Positions 25,622-35,123 of a stretch of DNA of 62,443 bases are shown piece by piece. Position 1 is the first letter of the stretch; the number at the start of each line of letters is the position of its first letter. Origin of the DNA: Hyphomicrobiales bacterium (GTDB taxonomy: Bacteria; Pseudomonadota; Alphaproteobacteria; Rhizobiales; Beijerinckiaceae); assembly GCA_025351165.1 (NCBI GenBank), contig JANXWK010000041.1:1-62443 (forward strand), in the 5' to 3' direction. Made by a program: the position numbers and the translations under genes. Below the pieces are notes generated by a model, which did no database searches, was not told the origin of the DNA, and saw only the letters and a list, made by a program, of their open reading frames with translations.

Positions 25622-27868
25622 CTAGTCATTGTATCTTGGACGACGCTCACGTGGACGGCTGCGCTCACCATCTTCGCGGCCAGATTCACTTCTTCTTGGA
25701 CGAGATTCACGCGCCTCTTCCTCTGGCTCTCCATTGGCAGCGCGTTCTGCCTTTTGCTTGGCTTCCAGATCTTCACCTGTGGCTTGATCCACAACCTTCA
25801 TAGAAAGTTTGGTTTTGCCGCGCTCATCAAAGCCCATAAGTTTAACTTTAACTTTATCGCCTTCCTTGAGAACATCTTTTGTATGCTCAACTTTGTGCAG
25901 GGCAACCTGCGATACATGGACGAGACCGTCTTTTGCACCAAAGAAATTGACAAACGCGCCAAAATCCATGACTTTTACGACAGTGCCTTCATAAATCATG
26001 CCGATCTCTGGTTCAGATGCAATGGACTTGATCCAGTTCATAGCAGCTGTGATTGCTTTTGCATCAGAGGCCGCAACGCGAATTGTGCCATCCTCTGCAA
26101 TATCAATCTTCGTGCCAGTTTTTTCTGTGATCTCGCGGATAACCTTGCCGCCTGATCCAATTACTTCACGAATTTTATCAACTGGAATTTTGACTGTCTC
26201 AATGCGTGGAGCATGTTCACCCAAACTTGCACGGGCAGATGTAAGCGCATTGGCCATTTCACCCAAAATATGAATACGACCATCTTTTGCCTGATGCAAA
26301 GCCACTTTCATAATCTCTTCGGTAATGCCGGCAATTTTAATGTCCATCTGCAAGGATGTAATCCCAGCTTCAGACCCTGCAACCTTGAAATCCATATCAC
26401 CTAAATGATCTTCATCGCCTAGAATATCAGACAGAACAGCAAAGCGTGTGCCTTCCAAAATCAGGCCCATCGCGATGCCAGCCACTGGCTTTTTCAAAGG
26501 GACACCTGCATCCATCAAAGCAAGAGATGTTCCGCAGACTGTTGCCATAGAACTTGAGCCGTTTGATTCCGTGATTTCTGAAACTACACGCAGTGTGTAT
26601 GGAAATTCATGATGCGGCGGCAACATTGGACGAATAGCACGGTAAGCCAGCTTACCATGGCCAATTTCGCGGCGTCCTGGTGAACCCATACGGCCTGTTT
26701 CTCCCACAGAGTATGGAGGGAAGTTGTAATGCAACAGGAATGTTTCCTTACGGGTACCTTCCAGTTGATCAATAAACTGCTCATCGTCTCCAGTGCCAAG
26801 GGTTGCAACAACCAGAGCCTGTGTTTCACCCCGTGTGAAGAGCGCAGAGCCATGTGTACGTGGCAAAATGCCAACCTCTGACACAATTTTACGAACAGTT
26901 TTAACATCGCGTCCATCAATGCGAATGCCATCATCCAGAATGTTGAAGCGCACAACTGTTGCCTGTGCAGCTTTAAATTCCGCCTTGACAATTTCCTTGT
27001 CAAATTTGGCTTCGCCGTCAGACGGGCAAAGCTCCGCCATGACTTTTTCTTTAACCGCATCGACTGCTTTGTAACGCTCAGCTTTGGTTGTGATTTTATA
27101 GGCAGCACGCAATTCTGTTTCAGCAACAGCCATGATTGCAGCCTGTACAGCTGAATTGTCAGCAGGGTTAAAGTCACGTGGTTCTTTTGCTGCTTTTTCA
27201 GCCAGTTTAATAATGGCATCTATCACAGGCTGGAAGCCTTTATGACCAAACATGACTGCGCCCAGCATGATTTCTTCTGAAAGTTCTTTTGCTTCAGATT
27301 CAACCATCAATACAGCGTCTGTCGTTCCAGCGACAACCAAATCAAGCTCGCTGCCTTCTAGTTCTGCAAGTGTCGGGTTGTAGATATATTCGCCTTTAGC
27401 ATAGCCAATGCGGGCTGCGCCAACTGGACCCATGAATGGAATGCCAGACAGGGTAAGAGCAGCTGATACAGCAACCAATGCCACCATATCTGGATCGTTT
27501 TCAAGATCATGCTGCAATACAGTCACAACAACCTGTGTGTCATTGCGATAGCCTTGCGGGAATAGCGGGCGAATTGGACGATCAATAAGGCGTGAAACCA
27601 ATGTTTCTTTTTCTGATGGGCGACCTTCGCGCTTGAAATACCCACCAGGAATTTTGCCAGCTGCAAAAGTTTTTTCCTGATAGTTTACTGTGAGAGGGAA
27701 AAAATCAATTCCAGCTTTTGGCTCTTTTGCAGATACCACGGTGGCAAGAACCATTGTTTCGCCGTAAGTACACATGACAGCTGCATCAGCCTGACGGGCA
27801 ATCTTACCTGTTTCAAATGTTAGGGTACGGCCGCCCCATTCTACAGATTGTGTGGAAACTTCAAACAT
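25622..27868 (-). CDS. pnp: Polyribonucleotide nucleotidyltransferase (PNPase)
   Basis: PNPase degrades RNA 3' to 5' by phosphorolysis and is part of the RNA degradosome. The 748-residue protein has two RNase PH domains (about 1-210 and 310-540, including [15 protein letters not shown] and [13 protein letters not shown]). The KH domain follows ([20 protein letters not shown]), then S1 ([20 protein letters not shown]), and the tail is Arg/Glu/Ser-rich. The ATG at 27868 is preferred over an upstream frame extension since [14 protein letters not shown] is the family start. It follows rpsO by 203 bases, the common rpsO-pnp order. Confidence 0.98.
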   Translation of the reverse strand: MFEVSTQSVEWGGRTLTFETGKIARQADAAVMCTYGETMVLATVVSAKEPKAGIDFFPLTVNYQEKTFAAGKIPGGYFKREGRPSEKETLVSRLIDRPIRPLFPQGYRNDTQVVVTVLQHDLENDPDMVALVAVSAALTLSGIPFMGPVGAARIGYAKGEYIYNPTLAELEGSELDLVVAGTTDAVLMVESEAKELSEEIMLGAVMFGHKGFQPVIDAIIKLAEKAAKEPRDFNPADNSAVQAAIMAVAETELRAAYKITTKAERYKAVDAVKEKVMAELCPSDGEAKFDKEIVKAEFKAAQATVVRFNILDDGIRIDGRDVKTVRKIVSEVGILPRTHGSALFTRGETQALVVATLGTGDDEQFIDQLEGTRKETFLLHYNFPPYSVGETGRMGSPGRREIGHGKLAYRAIRPMLPPHHEFPYTLRVVSEITESNGSSSMATVCGTSLALMDAGVPLKKPVAGIAMGLILEGTRFAVLSDILGDEDHLGDMDFKVAGSEAGITSLQMDIKIAGITEEIMKVALHQAKDGRIHILGEMANALTSARASLGEHAPRIETVKIPVDKIREVIGSGGKVIREITEKTGTKIDIAEDGTIRVAASDAKAITAAMNWIKSIASEPEIGMIYEGTVVKVMDFGAFVNFFGAKDGLVHVSQVALHKVEHTKDVLKEGDKVKVKLMGFDERGKTKLSMKVVDQATGEDLEAKQKAERAANGEPEEEARESRPRRSESGREDGERSRPRERRPRYND

Positions 27869-28071
27869 ATTTATGCTTTCTTTTTTTAAAATACTACGCA
27901 AATGCTAAAAACCATGCACAGGAATGCGAGAAACTTCTTAAAAGGCTCAAACCTTTAAAAAAGTGTCCTGCAATCCTGTCATGGTTTATCATCAATAATT
28001 TGCGCTTTGCCTGCGGTAACCATGACCCCATTGTCATAGCTACTATTATTATGGTTGTTGTAGTTCTTAAA

Positions 28072-28341
28072 CTACCTACGGATTCCAAGTTTTTCAATGA
28101 TACCTTTGTAACGGGGTTCATCTTTACGCTTGACGTAATCCAGTAATGTACGGCGTGTTGAAACCAATTTTAAAAGACCACGACGTGAGTGGTTATCTTT
28201 CTTATGGGTTTTAAAATGCTCGGTCAAATTTGTAATGCGCTCTGTCAGAATTGCGATCTGCACTTCTGGTGAGCCGGTATCTTTAGGATTAGTAGCATTT
28301 TCGTTAATAAGCACATTTTTGCGCTCAGCTGTTACCGACAT
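28072..28341 (-). CDS. rpsO: 30S ribosomal protein S15
   Basis: S15 is an early-binding protein of the 30S platform that contacts helix 22 of 16S rRNA. The 89-residue product starts MSVTAERK and has [35 protein letters not shown] and [12 protein letters not shown], the complete family pattern. Two ATG codons are adjacent; the second (28341) gives a 7-base spacing from AGGAG and the usual N-terminus. truB, which precedes rpsO in many bacteria, is in the nusA-infB operon at 54393 instead. Confidence 0.97.
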   Translation of the reverse strand: MSVTAERKNVLINENATNPKDTGSPEVQIAILTERITNLTEHFKTHKKDNHSRRGLLKLVSTRRTLLDYVKRKDEPRYKGIIEKLGIRR

Positions 28342-28553
28342 CATATCTCTCCTGTTAACATTTAAAATAGCCAATCCAGGATGTCGCCCAGAGTAACTGT
28401 GCTGCTTATTGCAGAAAGACAGGCAAAAGGGAAGATTAAACTTAAAATACAAAACCTGAAGCAAAAAGCTTGTTATAACTGTCCAAAGCTTTTCACAAAA
28501 AATGAAACTTTTTGATTTGATCCACGTTATGCATCAGTACGTATCTCAATCGT

Positions 28554-28587
28554 TGATCAACATTTTCTACTGATCAAAATTTTCTAC
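28554..28587. repeat. 17-bp direct repeat with TGATCA cores upstream of the fasciclin gene
   Basis: TGATCAACATTTTCTAC is followed directly by TGATCAAAATTTTCTAC, one mismatch in 17. The first copy sits in the 8-bp palindrome TTGATCAA and both contain TGATCA. The pair ends 32 bases before the GTG start of the fasciclin gene, a position suited to an operator or activator site. Confidence 0.75.
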
Positions 28588-28619
28588 GTGCATTCTATAA
28601 AATAACCCAGGAGGTTTTC

Positions 28620-29186
28620 GTGCAAATCAAGCTTTTCAATAAATCCATACTGTCTGCTGCCACACTTGCTTGCGGATTGCTGGCTTCAACTGCATCATTT
28701 GCGGTGGATCCTATGGTAGGAGGGGCATCAATGTCACCCTCAAAAAATATCATTGAAAATGCATCTAATTCAAAAGATCACACAACACTCGTTGCAGCAG
28801 TTAAGGCTGCCGGATTAGTTGAAACCCTGCAAGGTAAAGGTCCGTTCACCGTTTTTGCACCAACCAATGCAGCCTTTTCAGCATTGCCAGCTGGTACTGT
28901 AGACACATTGCTTAAGCCAGAAAACAAGGCAGCATTGACAAAAGTTTTAACATGTCATGTGGTTGCAGCCAATGCAATGTCTACAGCAATATCTAAAATG
29001 ATTAAAGATGATGGTGGAAAGCATCCTGTTAAAACAGTTGGCGGCTGCGTTCTAACTGCGCAGGCTGCAAATGGCACCATTACTCTGACAGATGAAAAGG
29101 GCGGCGTTGCAAATGTAACAATTGCTGACGTTCAGCAGTCAAACGGTGTCATCCACGTTATTGATAAAGTTCTATTACCTAAATAA
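28620..29186 (+). CDS. Secreted fasciclin (FAS1) domain protein
   Basis: A signal peptide (LFNKSILSAATLACGLLAST, cleavage likely after SFA) is followed by one FAS1 domain of about 135 residues. It has DHTTLVAAVKAAGLVETL, GPFTVFAPTNAAF, LLKPENKAALTKVLTCHVV and, at the end, NGVIHVIDKVLLP. FAS1 proteins take part in adhesion or cell-surface interactions; in bacteria the ligand is usually unknown. It starts with GTG, supported by a very strong AGGAGG. Its own promoter and terminator suggest a single-gene unit. Confidence 0.93.
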   Translation: MQIKLFNKSILSAATLACGLLASTASFAVDPMVGGASMSPSKNIIENASNSKDHTTLVAAVKAAGLVETLQGKGPFTVFAPTNAAFSALPAGTVDTLLKPENKAALTKVLTCHVVAANAMSTAISKMIKDDGGKHPVKTVGGCVLTAQAANGTITLTDEKGGVANVTIADVQQSNGVIHVIDKVLLPK

Positions 29187-29208
29187 CTGTTATTTATAGT
29201 TATTTTGT

Positions 29209-29240
29209 AAGCCGGGCATCTTTATGTCCGGCTTTTTATT
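29209..29240 (+). terminator. Intrinsic terminator after the fasciclin gene
   Basis: AAGCCGG.CAT pairs with ATG.CCGGCTT over a short loop and TTTTTATTT follows. Confidence 0.88.
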
Positions 29241-29318
29241 TGGTTTTTATTACGGGAATGAAATATTAGAATGTTCGAGTTTATATGTGTTCTGTGTGAA
29301 TTTTCGGATATTTAAATT

Positions 29319-30188
29319 ATGAACGAACATGCCAATACTTTCATTCTCACATTATCCTGTGTTGATCGTCCTGGAATAGTTGCTGATGTTTCAAGGTATT
29401 TAGCTGAAGCTGGCTGTAATATTTTGGACGCCCAGCAGTTTGACGATACAGATTCAAAGCATTTTTTTATGCGTGTTGTTTTTGCAGTTGTCAGCAGCAC
29501 CGAGAATCTTGTGTCATTAAAAACAGGTTTTGAAAATCTTGGGTTAAAATGGCGCATGACATGGGATTTGCGTCCAAAAAATGAAAAACGCCGTGTTATG
29601 CTACTTGTGTCAAAATTTGACCATTGCCTTGTTGACCTGATTTATAGGCTACGGATTGGCGAACTGCCTATGGTAGTAAGTGCTGTTGTATCTAATTATG
29701 ACCGAACTTGCTTCAATCATATTGATTTTGGCGAGATTCCTTTTCATTATCTGCCCGTTACGCGTGAAACGAAAATGGAGCAGGAAAACGCTATCTGGCA
29801 TTTGATTCAAGAAACAAAAAGCGAAGTCATTGTGCTTGCCCGCTATATGCAGATACTCTCTGATGGAATGAGCGCGAAACTAAATGGTCGCTGCATTAAT
29901 ATTCATCATTCGTTTTTGCCTGGTTTTAAAGGGGCTAAACCGTATCATCAGGCCCATAGACGTGGGGTTAAACTTATCGGGGCAACCGCTCATTATGTGA
30001 CATCTGACCTGGATGAAGGTCCCATTATTGAACAGGATGTTGAGCGTATCAGCCATCGTGATACACCTGAGGATCTTGTTCGCAAAGGTCGGGATATTGA
30101 GCGCCGCGTTCTGGCAAGGGCGTTGCGCTACCATCTTGAAGGACGTGTCCTTATCAATGGGCATAAAACTGTGACGTTCATGGATTAA
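29319..30188 (+). CDS. purU: Formyltetrahydrofolate deformylase
   Basis: PurU hydrolyses 10-formyl-THF to formate and THF, balancing one-carbon pools. The 289-residue protein has an N-terminal ACT domain (about 8-85, [20 protein letters not shown]). A formyltransferase-like catalytic domain follows, with the conserved [20 protein letters not shown] and [18 protein letters not shown], which carry the catalytic His and Asp. The ACT domain and PYHQA separate it from PurN. It is flanked by a fasciclin gene and an L,D-transpeptidase gene without functional link. Confidence 0.95.
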   Translation: MNEHANTFILTLSCVDRPGIVADVSRYLAEAGCNILDAQQFDDTDSKHFFMRVVFAVVSSTENLVSLKTGFENLGLKWRMTWDLRPKNEKRRVMLLVSKFDHCLVDLIYRLRIGELPMVVSAVVSNYDRTCFNHIDFGEIPFHYLPVTRETKMEQENAIWHLIQETKSEVIVLARYMQILSDGMSAKLNGRCINIHHSFLPGFKGAKPYHQAHRRGVKLIGATAHYVTSDLDEGPIIEQDVERISHRDTPEDLVRKGRDIERRVLARALRYHLEGRVLINGHKTVTFMD

Positions 30189-30277
30189 GGGTGCCACACA
30201 TAAACAAGACTAATCGCCTTGCCATTCTCATTGCCTGTTAAGGTGGTGGTTAATCTTTCCTTTCCTAATCACTGCTA

Positions 30278-30306
30278 ATTCTAACAACCGTTGGGTTGAT
30301 TAGAAT
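30278..30306 (+). promoter_or_regulatory. 12-bp inverted repeat just upstream of the L,D-transpeptidase gene
   Basis: ATTCTAACAACC (30278-30289) pairs with GGTTG-A-TTAGAAT (30294-30306), leaving one bulged A and a GTTG loop. The ATG lies 18 bases after it. It could be an mRNA hairpin in the leader or a DNA operator. It lacks a T tract, so it is not a standard terminator for purU. Confidence 0.7.
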
Positions 30307-30324
30307 CTGGATCAGGGTACTTAC

Positions 30325-31635
30325 ATGAGTTTGCACATTACAGTATTGGCTGGCCTAAGCTTTGCAGCAATTTGTTCGGCTTCAGCGCTGGCTGCTCCTA
30401 TTGTCGCTTTGCAAACGCCGCATATGCAAAATGCACCTATTGCCGAAACTCAAAACTTACCTGTGGCGCAAAACATACCTGTTCTTGCTCCCGTTACAGT
30501 TAATCCAGAACCAATGTATAGTTCTGGCACGTATGAGCGTTCTGTTGAGGCCTATCGCTTCTATGAAAAAATTCAAGACGCTGGTGGTTGGAAAAACCTA
30601 CCCAATTCAGTAACTTATTTAAAAATGGATACCAAATCACATTTTGTAAAAATGTTAAAGGCAAGACTCAAAATTGAAAATGATATTGCAGATGCAGATG
30701 GTGATGTATTTGATACTGCAACATTTGAAGCTGTTAAAAAATTTCAGACACGGCATGGCTTGTCTCCAACTGGATTTGTTGGCCCTTTGAGCCTGAAGGA
30801 ACTCAACATTCCTGTTCGTATCAGACTTAACCAGCTTGCAGCCTCCTTGCACCGTCTCAACAGTAACGGATTTAAATTTTCCGAGCGCTATGTGGTCGTA
30901 AACATTCCAGGAGCCGCTGTAGAGGCGGTTGAAAACGGACAGGTTGTACAAAGGCATCTGGCTGTTGTTGGGCGTGCTGATCGTCCATCTCCAGTGTTGG
31001 AAGCCCGTATCCAGGCCGTAAATCTTAACCCAACCTGGACAGCGCCCATGACTGTTGTTAAAAATGATATTATGCCAAAAGTTCGCAAGGATCCAAGTTT
31101 TCTGTTTAAAAATAACATACGCGTGCTGAATACCGCAGGAGAGGAAATAGATCCAAATCAGGTTGACTGGTCTGGAAAACACACACCTAATTTCACGCTG
31201 AGACAGGATGGTGGAGCACTTAATTCCTTAGGGCAAGTGCGCATAGACATGCCAAATACGCAGGCTGTTTACTTACACGATACACCGAAGAAAGAGTTGT
31301 TCAAATCTGATGTGAGATTTCATTCGTCTGGCTGTGCACGCGTAGAGAATGTGCGCGATCTTGCCGCCTGGCTGTTAAAGGATACGCAGTTTGACCGCAA
31401 CAGTATTGATATGGCAATTTCAACCGATGAGCGTTTTGACATTAAATTGCCAAAATCTGTTCCGGTAGCCTGGGTTTATATGACAGGCTGGGCTGCAAGC
31501 GATGGCGCAGTACAATTTAGAGATGACATTTATGGGCTGGATACACCTGATGGCATCGCTACTTCCACAATCAAACAGAAAATGCCAAAACCCGAAAAGG
31601 CAAAACTTTTACAAAAATCTGAGAGTAAGCAATAA
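30325..31635 (+). CDS. L,D-transpeptidase, YcbB-like, second paralogue
   Basis: The 436-residue product has a signal peptide (VLAGLSFAAICSASALAA), a linker and a PG-binding domain near 105-155 (AVKKFQTRHGLSPTGFVGPLSLKELN). The YkuD domain has NLNPTWTAP, HDTPKKELF and FHSSGCARVENVRDLAAWLL, with catalytic Cys 337. It is collinear with the protein encoded at 24091-25473, but the residue two before the Cys is Ser rather than His. The C-terminus has an extra Lys-rich tail of about 25 residues. It is convergent with atpF, 44 bases apart. Confidence 0.9.
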   Translation: MSLHITVLAGLSFAAICSASALAAPIVALQTPHMQNAPIAETQNLPVAQNIPVLAPVTVNPEPMYSSGTYERSVEAYRFYEKIQDAGGWKNLPNSVTYLKMDTKSHFVKMLKARLKIENDIADADGDVFDTATFEAVKKFQTRHGLSPTGFVGPLSLKELNIPVRIRLNQLAASLHRLNSNGFKFSERYVVVNIPGAAVEAVENGQVVQRHLAVVGRADRPSPVLEARIQAVNLNPTWTAPMTVVKNDIMPKVRKDPSFLFKNNIRVLNTAGEEIDPNQVDWSGKHTPNFTLRQDGGALNSLGQVRIDMPNTQAVYLHDTPKKELFKSDVRFHSSGCARVENVRDLAAWLLKDTQFDRNSIDMAISTDERFDIKLPKSVPVAWVYMTGWAASDGAVQFRDDIYGLDTPDGIATSTIKQKMPKPEKAKLLQKSESKQ

Positions 31636-31679
31636 AGTATGATTTTAAATACGAAGTTCTGTTTGAAAATGATAGATTT

Positions 31680-32159
31680 TTAATTCAGGTGCGCTTTGAC
31701 CTCTGCTAGGCCTTTTGCAAACATGTCAGCACCTGCTGTGCCTGACATTTGATCTTTGAGGATCAACTCAGAGGCTTTGATAGCTGCATCTGTTGCAGCA
31801 GCTTTGACCTCAATCATTGCGCTTGTTTCTGCTTGAGCGATTTTAAGCTCAGCCTGAGCAGTCCGACGCTTTACAAAATCTTCAATGCTTATTTTTGCAG
31901 CGGCATTCATACGCTCTGCTTCGGCATTTGCGTCTGCAATCAGACCGGCTGCTTCTTGCTCAGCAAGTGATCTACGAGACTCGTATTCTGCAAGCAGTTT
32001 TTCGGCTTCTACACGCAGGCGTTTCGCTTCTGCAAGCTCGGCTGATACCTTGTTGCCACGCTCGTCCAAACCTTTGAGAAGTGTCTTGTGAACGCCAAGC
32101 CATCCTAAAATACCTATAAAGATGAAAAAGCCGACACCGACCCAGAATTCAGCTGACAT
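31680..32159 (-). CDS. atpF: ATP synthase F0 subunit b
   Basis: The b subunit is part of the peripheral stalk tying F1 to F0. The 159-residue protein has an N-terminal membrane helix (FWVGVGFFIFIGILGWLGV) and a long charged coiled coil rich in Ala/Glu/Lys, including EAKRLRVEAEKLLAEYESRR. It is the last F0 gene on the strand; the F1 genes are not in the window, as is common in alphaproteobacteria. Confidence 0.93.
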   Translation of the reverse strand: MSAEFWVGVGFFIFIGILGWLGVHKTLLKGLDERGNKVSAELAEAKRLRVEAEKLLAEYESRRSLAEQEAAGLIADANAEAERMNAAAKISIEDFVKRRTAQAELKIAQAETSAMIEVKAAATDAAIKASELILKDQMSGTAGADMFAKGLAEVKAHLN

Positions 32160-32245
32160 TTATATTTTCCTAGATTTTGGAATGACCTTCTGAAAATTGA
32201 AGATCAAGCTTTGCAAATTTTTACTCTATTGAATAGTATACGAAG

Positions 32246-32839
32246 TCAAAGTGGTGACATATTTGCACTAACTGCTTTTGCCACAACATCCGTATCTGGC
32301 TCTGTACCAGTTAAACGGTACAAAATGGCTACTACCGCTTCTGAAGCAATGGCTGAAACATTGTTCATTGCTGCTGTTTTGGTTGAAGCTATGCCCTCTT
32401 CAGCGGCCGCAATTTTAGTGGCCATATCTGCTTCTACCTGTTTGCGGCGATCCGCTGACCGTTTTGAAGCTTCGTTTTTTGCATCTGCACCAATACTGAG
32501 TGCATTTGCCTTTGCTTTTGTCAAAGCTGTTTCATAAGCTGAAGCTGCGTCTTCTGCTTTTTTTTGAAAAGCAGCCGCCTGTTCAATGTCACGACTTATA
32601 ATTGAGTTCCGGTTTTCAATTATGTTACTGATGCGAGGCAGCGCTACGCGAGACATTAACCAGTAAAGGGTCGCAAAAGTAACGAGAAGCCAGAACAAGG
32701 TTGGCGCAAAAGTTGTAGTGTCAAAAGGTGGAAATGTTGCACCTTTTTCACTATTACTAACATCTTTTGCAAAAACTGCGGTACTAAATACAGCTAAACT
32801 GAGTGTAGTAGAACCTAGTAGTTTTGATCTGGCTATCAT
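32246..32839 (-). CDS. ATP synthase F0 subunit b'
   Basis: This is the second, divergent b-type stalk subunit found in alphaproteobacteria and phototrophs, forming a heterodimer with b. The 197-residue protein has a hydrophobic N-terminus (LLGSTTLSLAVFSTAVFA), then a membrane helix near 50-72 (PTLFWLLVTFATLYWLMSRV), PRISNIIENR and an Ala/Lys/Glu coiled coil. The additional hydrophobic N-terminal segment could be a cleaved leader. It lies between the c and b genes, the standard order. Confidence 0.92.
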   Translation of the reverse strand: MIARSKLLGSTTLSLAVFSTAVFAKDVSNSEKGATFPPFDTTTFAPTLFWLLVTFATLYWLMSRVALPRISNIIENRNSIISRDIEQAAAFQKKAEDAASAYETALTKAKANALSIGADAKNEASKRSADRRKQVEADMATKIAAAEEGIASTKTAAMNNVSAIASEAVVAILYRLTGTEPDTDVVAKAVSANMSPL

Positions 32840-32859
32840 TGTAAGAACCTAAAAACCTG

Positions 32860-33090
32860 TTATCTGGCAACGAATACAAGAATAAGTGCAACAACGAATG
32901 CAAAAATGCCAAGGCCTTCAGCCAAAGCGGCACCAATGAATGCACGTGCAAACTGACCATCGGCAGCTGAGGGATTGCGTAGCGCGCCTGAAAGAAAATT
33001 GCCGAAAATCATGCCAACGCCAATGGCAGCGGCGCCAATACCGATAGCAGCAATACCAGCACCAAGAAAAGCTGCAGCTTGTGGATTCAT
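32860..33090 (-). CDS. atpE: ATP synthase F0 subunit c
   Basis: Subunit c forms the rotor ring. The 76-residue hairpin has a Gly/Ala-rich first helix, the RNP polar loop at 38-40 and the ion-carrying Glu 58 in [12 protein letters not shown]. The residues around Glu 58 look like the proton type rather than the sodium type. The ATG at 33090 is chosen over an upstream in-frame codon since AGGAG lies before it and [12 protein letters not shown] is a usual start. Confidence 0.97.
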   Translation of the reverse strand: MNPQAAAFLGAGIAAIGIGAAAIGVGMIFGNFLSGALRNPSAADGQFARAFIGAALAEGLGIFAFVVALILVFVAR

Positions 33091-33232
33091 AATATATACT
33101 CCTGAATACATCTCGGAAATGAGATAAAGTTTAAGTTGAGAGATTAAAGTTGGGTGGGAGGTAGCAGGCCCTTGAATAAATATCAATGACCTAAAACGTG
33201 ATTAAACTGGATAAATACAGTTAACTAGATGA

Positions 33233-33997
33233 TTAATGGCTGGGGTGCAGCGCATCATTTAGATAAATGCAGGTGAGAATAGAAAAAACGAAAGCCTGAA
33301 GACCCGCAACAAGAAACTCAAGTGCGGTCAGTGATACGATCATAAGCATTGGCAATGGTGACAGCGCAACCCATCCACCAGCGGCTGAAAGCATTACAAT
33401 AAAACCTGCAAATACCTTGAGAGCAATGTGCCCTGCAAGCATGTTCGCAAATAAACGCATTCCAAGGCTGATCGGACGCGATAAAAAAGAAATGACCTCA
33501 ATGGGAATAATCAACGGAAGTAATAGAACAGGTACGCCAGAAGGTTTAAACAATCCAAAGAAATGCAGACCATGGGTAAATACGCCATAGAGAAAGACAG
33601 TGGTCATCACCAGAACCGCAAAGGCAAATGTAACCACAACCTGGCTTGTCACTGTGTAAGCGCCTGGCACCAAGCCAATAAAATTACACACCATTACAAA
33701 CATAAATAAAGAAAACACGAGGGGAAGGAATTTAAGCCCTTCTTTACCTGTAGTTGATTTAACTGTGTCTGACACAAATTCGTAGAGGATTTCAGCAGCT
33801 GACTGAAGGCGCCCAGGTACCAGCGCGCGCGCGCGCGTGCCAAAAATCATGATGAAGCCGATTACAGCAACTGCCACCACCATAAATAATGATGAGTTAG
33901 TGAAAGATATATCCGTGCCAAACAATGAAAGGTGCTGCCCAATAGGGTGAATTTCAAACTGGTGGATAGGGTCTATGATAACTGCCTCTGATGCCAC
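33233..33997 (-). CDS. atpB: ATP synthase F0 subunit a
   Basis: Subunit a forms the proton half-channels beside the c ring. The 254-residue membrane protein has the essential Arg in PISLGMRLFANMLAGH and five or more hydrophobic helices. Other family marks are DPIHQFEI near the start and FVFSILTCIYLNDALH at the end. A run of alternating G and C occurs in the codons of the first cytoplasmic loop (GTRARALVPG). Confidence 0.96.
   Translation of the reverse strand: MASEAVIIDPIHQFEIHPIGQHLSLFGTDISFTNSSLFMVVAVAVIGFIMIFGTRARALVPGRLQSAAEILYEFVSDTVKSTTGKEGLKFLPLVFSLFMFVMVCNFIGLVPGAYTVTSQVVVTFAFAVLVMTTVFLYGVFTHGLHFFGLFKPSGVPVLLLPLIIPIEVISFLSRPISLGMRLFANMLAGHIALKVFAGFIVMLSAAGGWVALSPLPMLMIVSLTALEFLVAGLQAFVFSILTCIYLNDALHPSH
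33823..33837. repeat. GC dinucleotide run inside atpB
   Basis: Fifteen bases of strict GC alternation, followed by TGC, encode Arg-Ala-Arg-Ala in subunit a. Such tracts can slip in replication and can adopt left-handed DNA. Confidence 0.9.
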
Positions 33998-34051
33998 AAC
34001 TAAACTTTCTTCATTCTTTGCATGCGATTTAGCTAAGCCAATCTCATTACA

Positions 34052-34420
34052 TTAAGGTTTTTTGACACTAGGTTTTTTTTGCGCCGCAGTTGGCCGCATA
34101 GCAATCCGATACACATTCCAAAAGCCGGACGCTACCCCTAAAAGCAAAAAAATCAGCAAAAAAATGGGAGAAGTGTCAAACCATTTGTCAATTTGCCAGC
34201 CAAGAAGAGTTCCAACAAGGACATTTGCCACAAGTTCAGAGGTAACGCGCATGCCTATCCCCATAGCTTTGCCAGTACCATGGTCAGAATCATCAGCTGT
34301 TTTGTGATCTACCGCTTCCGCCCCTTCATGTAAAATAGCAGATTTCAGAGCGTCAAGACGGGCGGAAAGCTCTCTGTCTTTTTTTTCAGACTCTTCTTTT
34401 TTTTCAGATTCATACGACAT
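34052..34420 (-). CDS. atpI: AtpI/AtpQ-like F0 assembly protein
   Basis: The 122-residue protein has a charged Glu/Lys/Asp N-terminus, then two membrane helices near 57-80 (VTSELVANVLVGTLLGWQID) and 85-107 (PIFLLIFLLLGVASGFWNVY). This is the AtpI/Fe-S-like pattern of the first gene of alphaproteobacterial F0 operons. AtpI helps c-ring assembly or magnesium supply; the role is not settled. It lies 54 bases upstream of atpB. Confidence 0.88.
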   Translation of the reverse strand: MSYESEKKEESEKKDRELSARLDALKSAILHEGAEAVDHKTADDSDHGTGKAMGIGMRVTSELVANVLVGTLLGWQIDKWFDTSPIFLLIFLLLGVASGFWNVYRIAMRPTAAQKKPSVKKP

Positions 34421-34445
34421 TAATTATGCTTCAATCTGTTTCAGT

Positions 34446-35093
34446 TTATTTTTTCAGCAATGGCTCTATTTCCGTTTCGATGTCTTTTGGTGTCATTGCG
34501 CCAGAGATTTTTTTGCCGTTAACAAAAAATGTTGGCGTTGAACTAATACCCATTTTTTCACCACGGTCCCGCACGTCGACAATTGCATCATAAATTTTTT
34601 GATCTTTCAGGCAGGTTTCAAATGTTTCCTGGGTAAAGCCAGCCTGCTTTACCAGACTGGAAAGCGCATCGACAGGCTTTTGAACGAAAGCCCATTTTTC
34701 CTGGTTTCGCATAAGAAGATCAACCACTGCATAATGTTTTTTGTCCCCTGAGCATCTTGCCAGCATGAAGCCTGCAATATCCAGCGGATTAAGTGGAAAC
34801 TCGCGCAATGTATATTTTACCTTGCCTGTTTCTATATATTTTTGCTTTAAAACAGGAAACCCAGTTTCGTTGAAATGCGCACAGTGGCTGCATGTTGTGG
34901 CAGCATATTCAATAACTGTTACAGGGGCAGCTGGATCCCCCAGCCATATATCACCAAGAGGACCAGCTTTTGAAAGCTCGTCCATGACAACAGGTTTTGA
35001 CGCTGGGGCAACAGGGGCAGGAGTTTGTGCATTTGCAGCTAATCCAAGCCATAATGCACCAAGGAATATTACCGTTTTAATTGTATGTTTCAT
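34446..35093 (-). CDS. DsbA-family periplasmic thiol oxidoreductase
   Basis: A signal peptide (TVIFLGALWLGLAANAQ) is followed by a thioredoxin fold with the CxxC site C68-S-H-C71 in AATTCSHCAHF. The cis-Pro loop is in GISSTPTFFVNGKKISG. The helical insertion between them fits the BdbD/DsbA-like (DSBA_like/Thioredoxin_4) branch. It should oxidise or isomerise disulfides in secreted proteins. It lies 25 bases upstream of atpI on the same strand, an arrangement that may put the F0 genes partly under its promoter. Confidence 0.92.
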   Translation of the reverse strand: MKHTIKTVIFLGALWLGLAANAQTPAPVAPASKPVVMDELSKAGPLGDIWLGDPAAPVTVIEYAATTCSHCAHFNETGFPVLKQKYIETGKVKYTLREFPLNPLDIAGFMLARCSGDKKHYAVVDLLMRNQEKWAFVQKPVDALSSLVKQAGFTQETFETCLKDQKIYDAIVDVRDRGEKMGISSTPTFFVNGKKISGAMTPKDIETEIEPLLKK

Positions 35094-35123
35094 TATTCAC
35101 TACCTATTGAAAAAAATATTCGT

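Noticed and set aside
26584-27219. 211-codon frame on the same strand within pnp
   Set aside because: It is an alternate frame of PNPase; the PNPase frame is continuous and fully conserved.
30325-31635. Second L,D-transpeptidase as a dead enzyme because SHGC is changed to SSGC
   Set aside because: The catalytic Cys, the upstream His motif HDTP and the following Arg are present, so inactivity is not supported.
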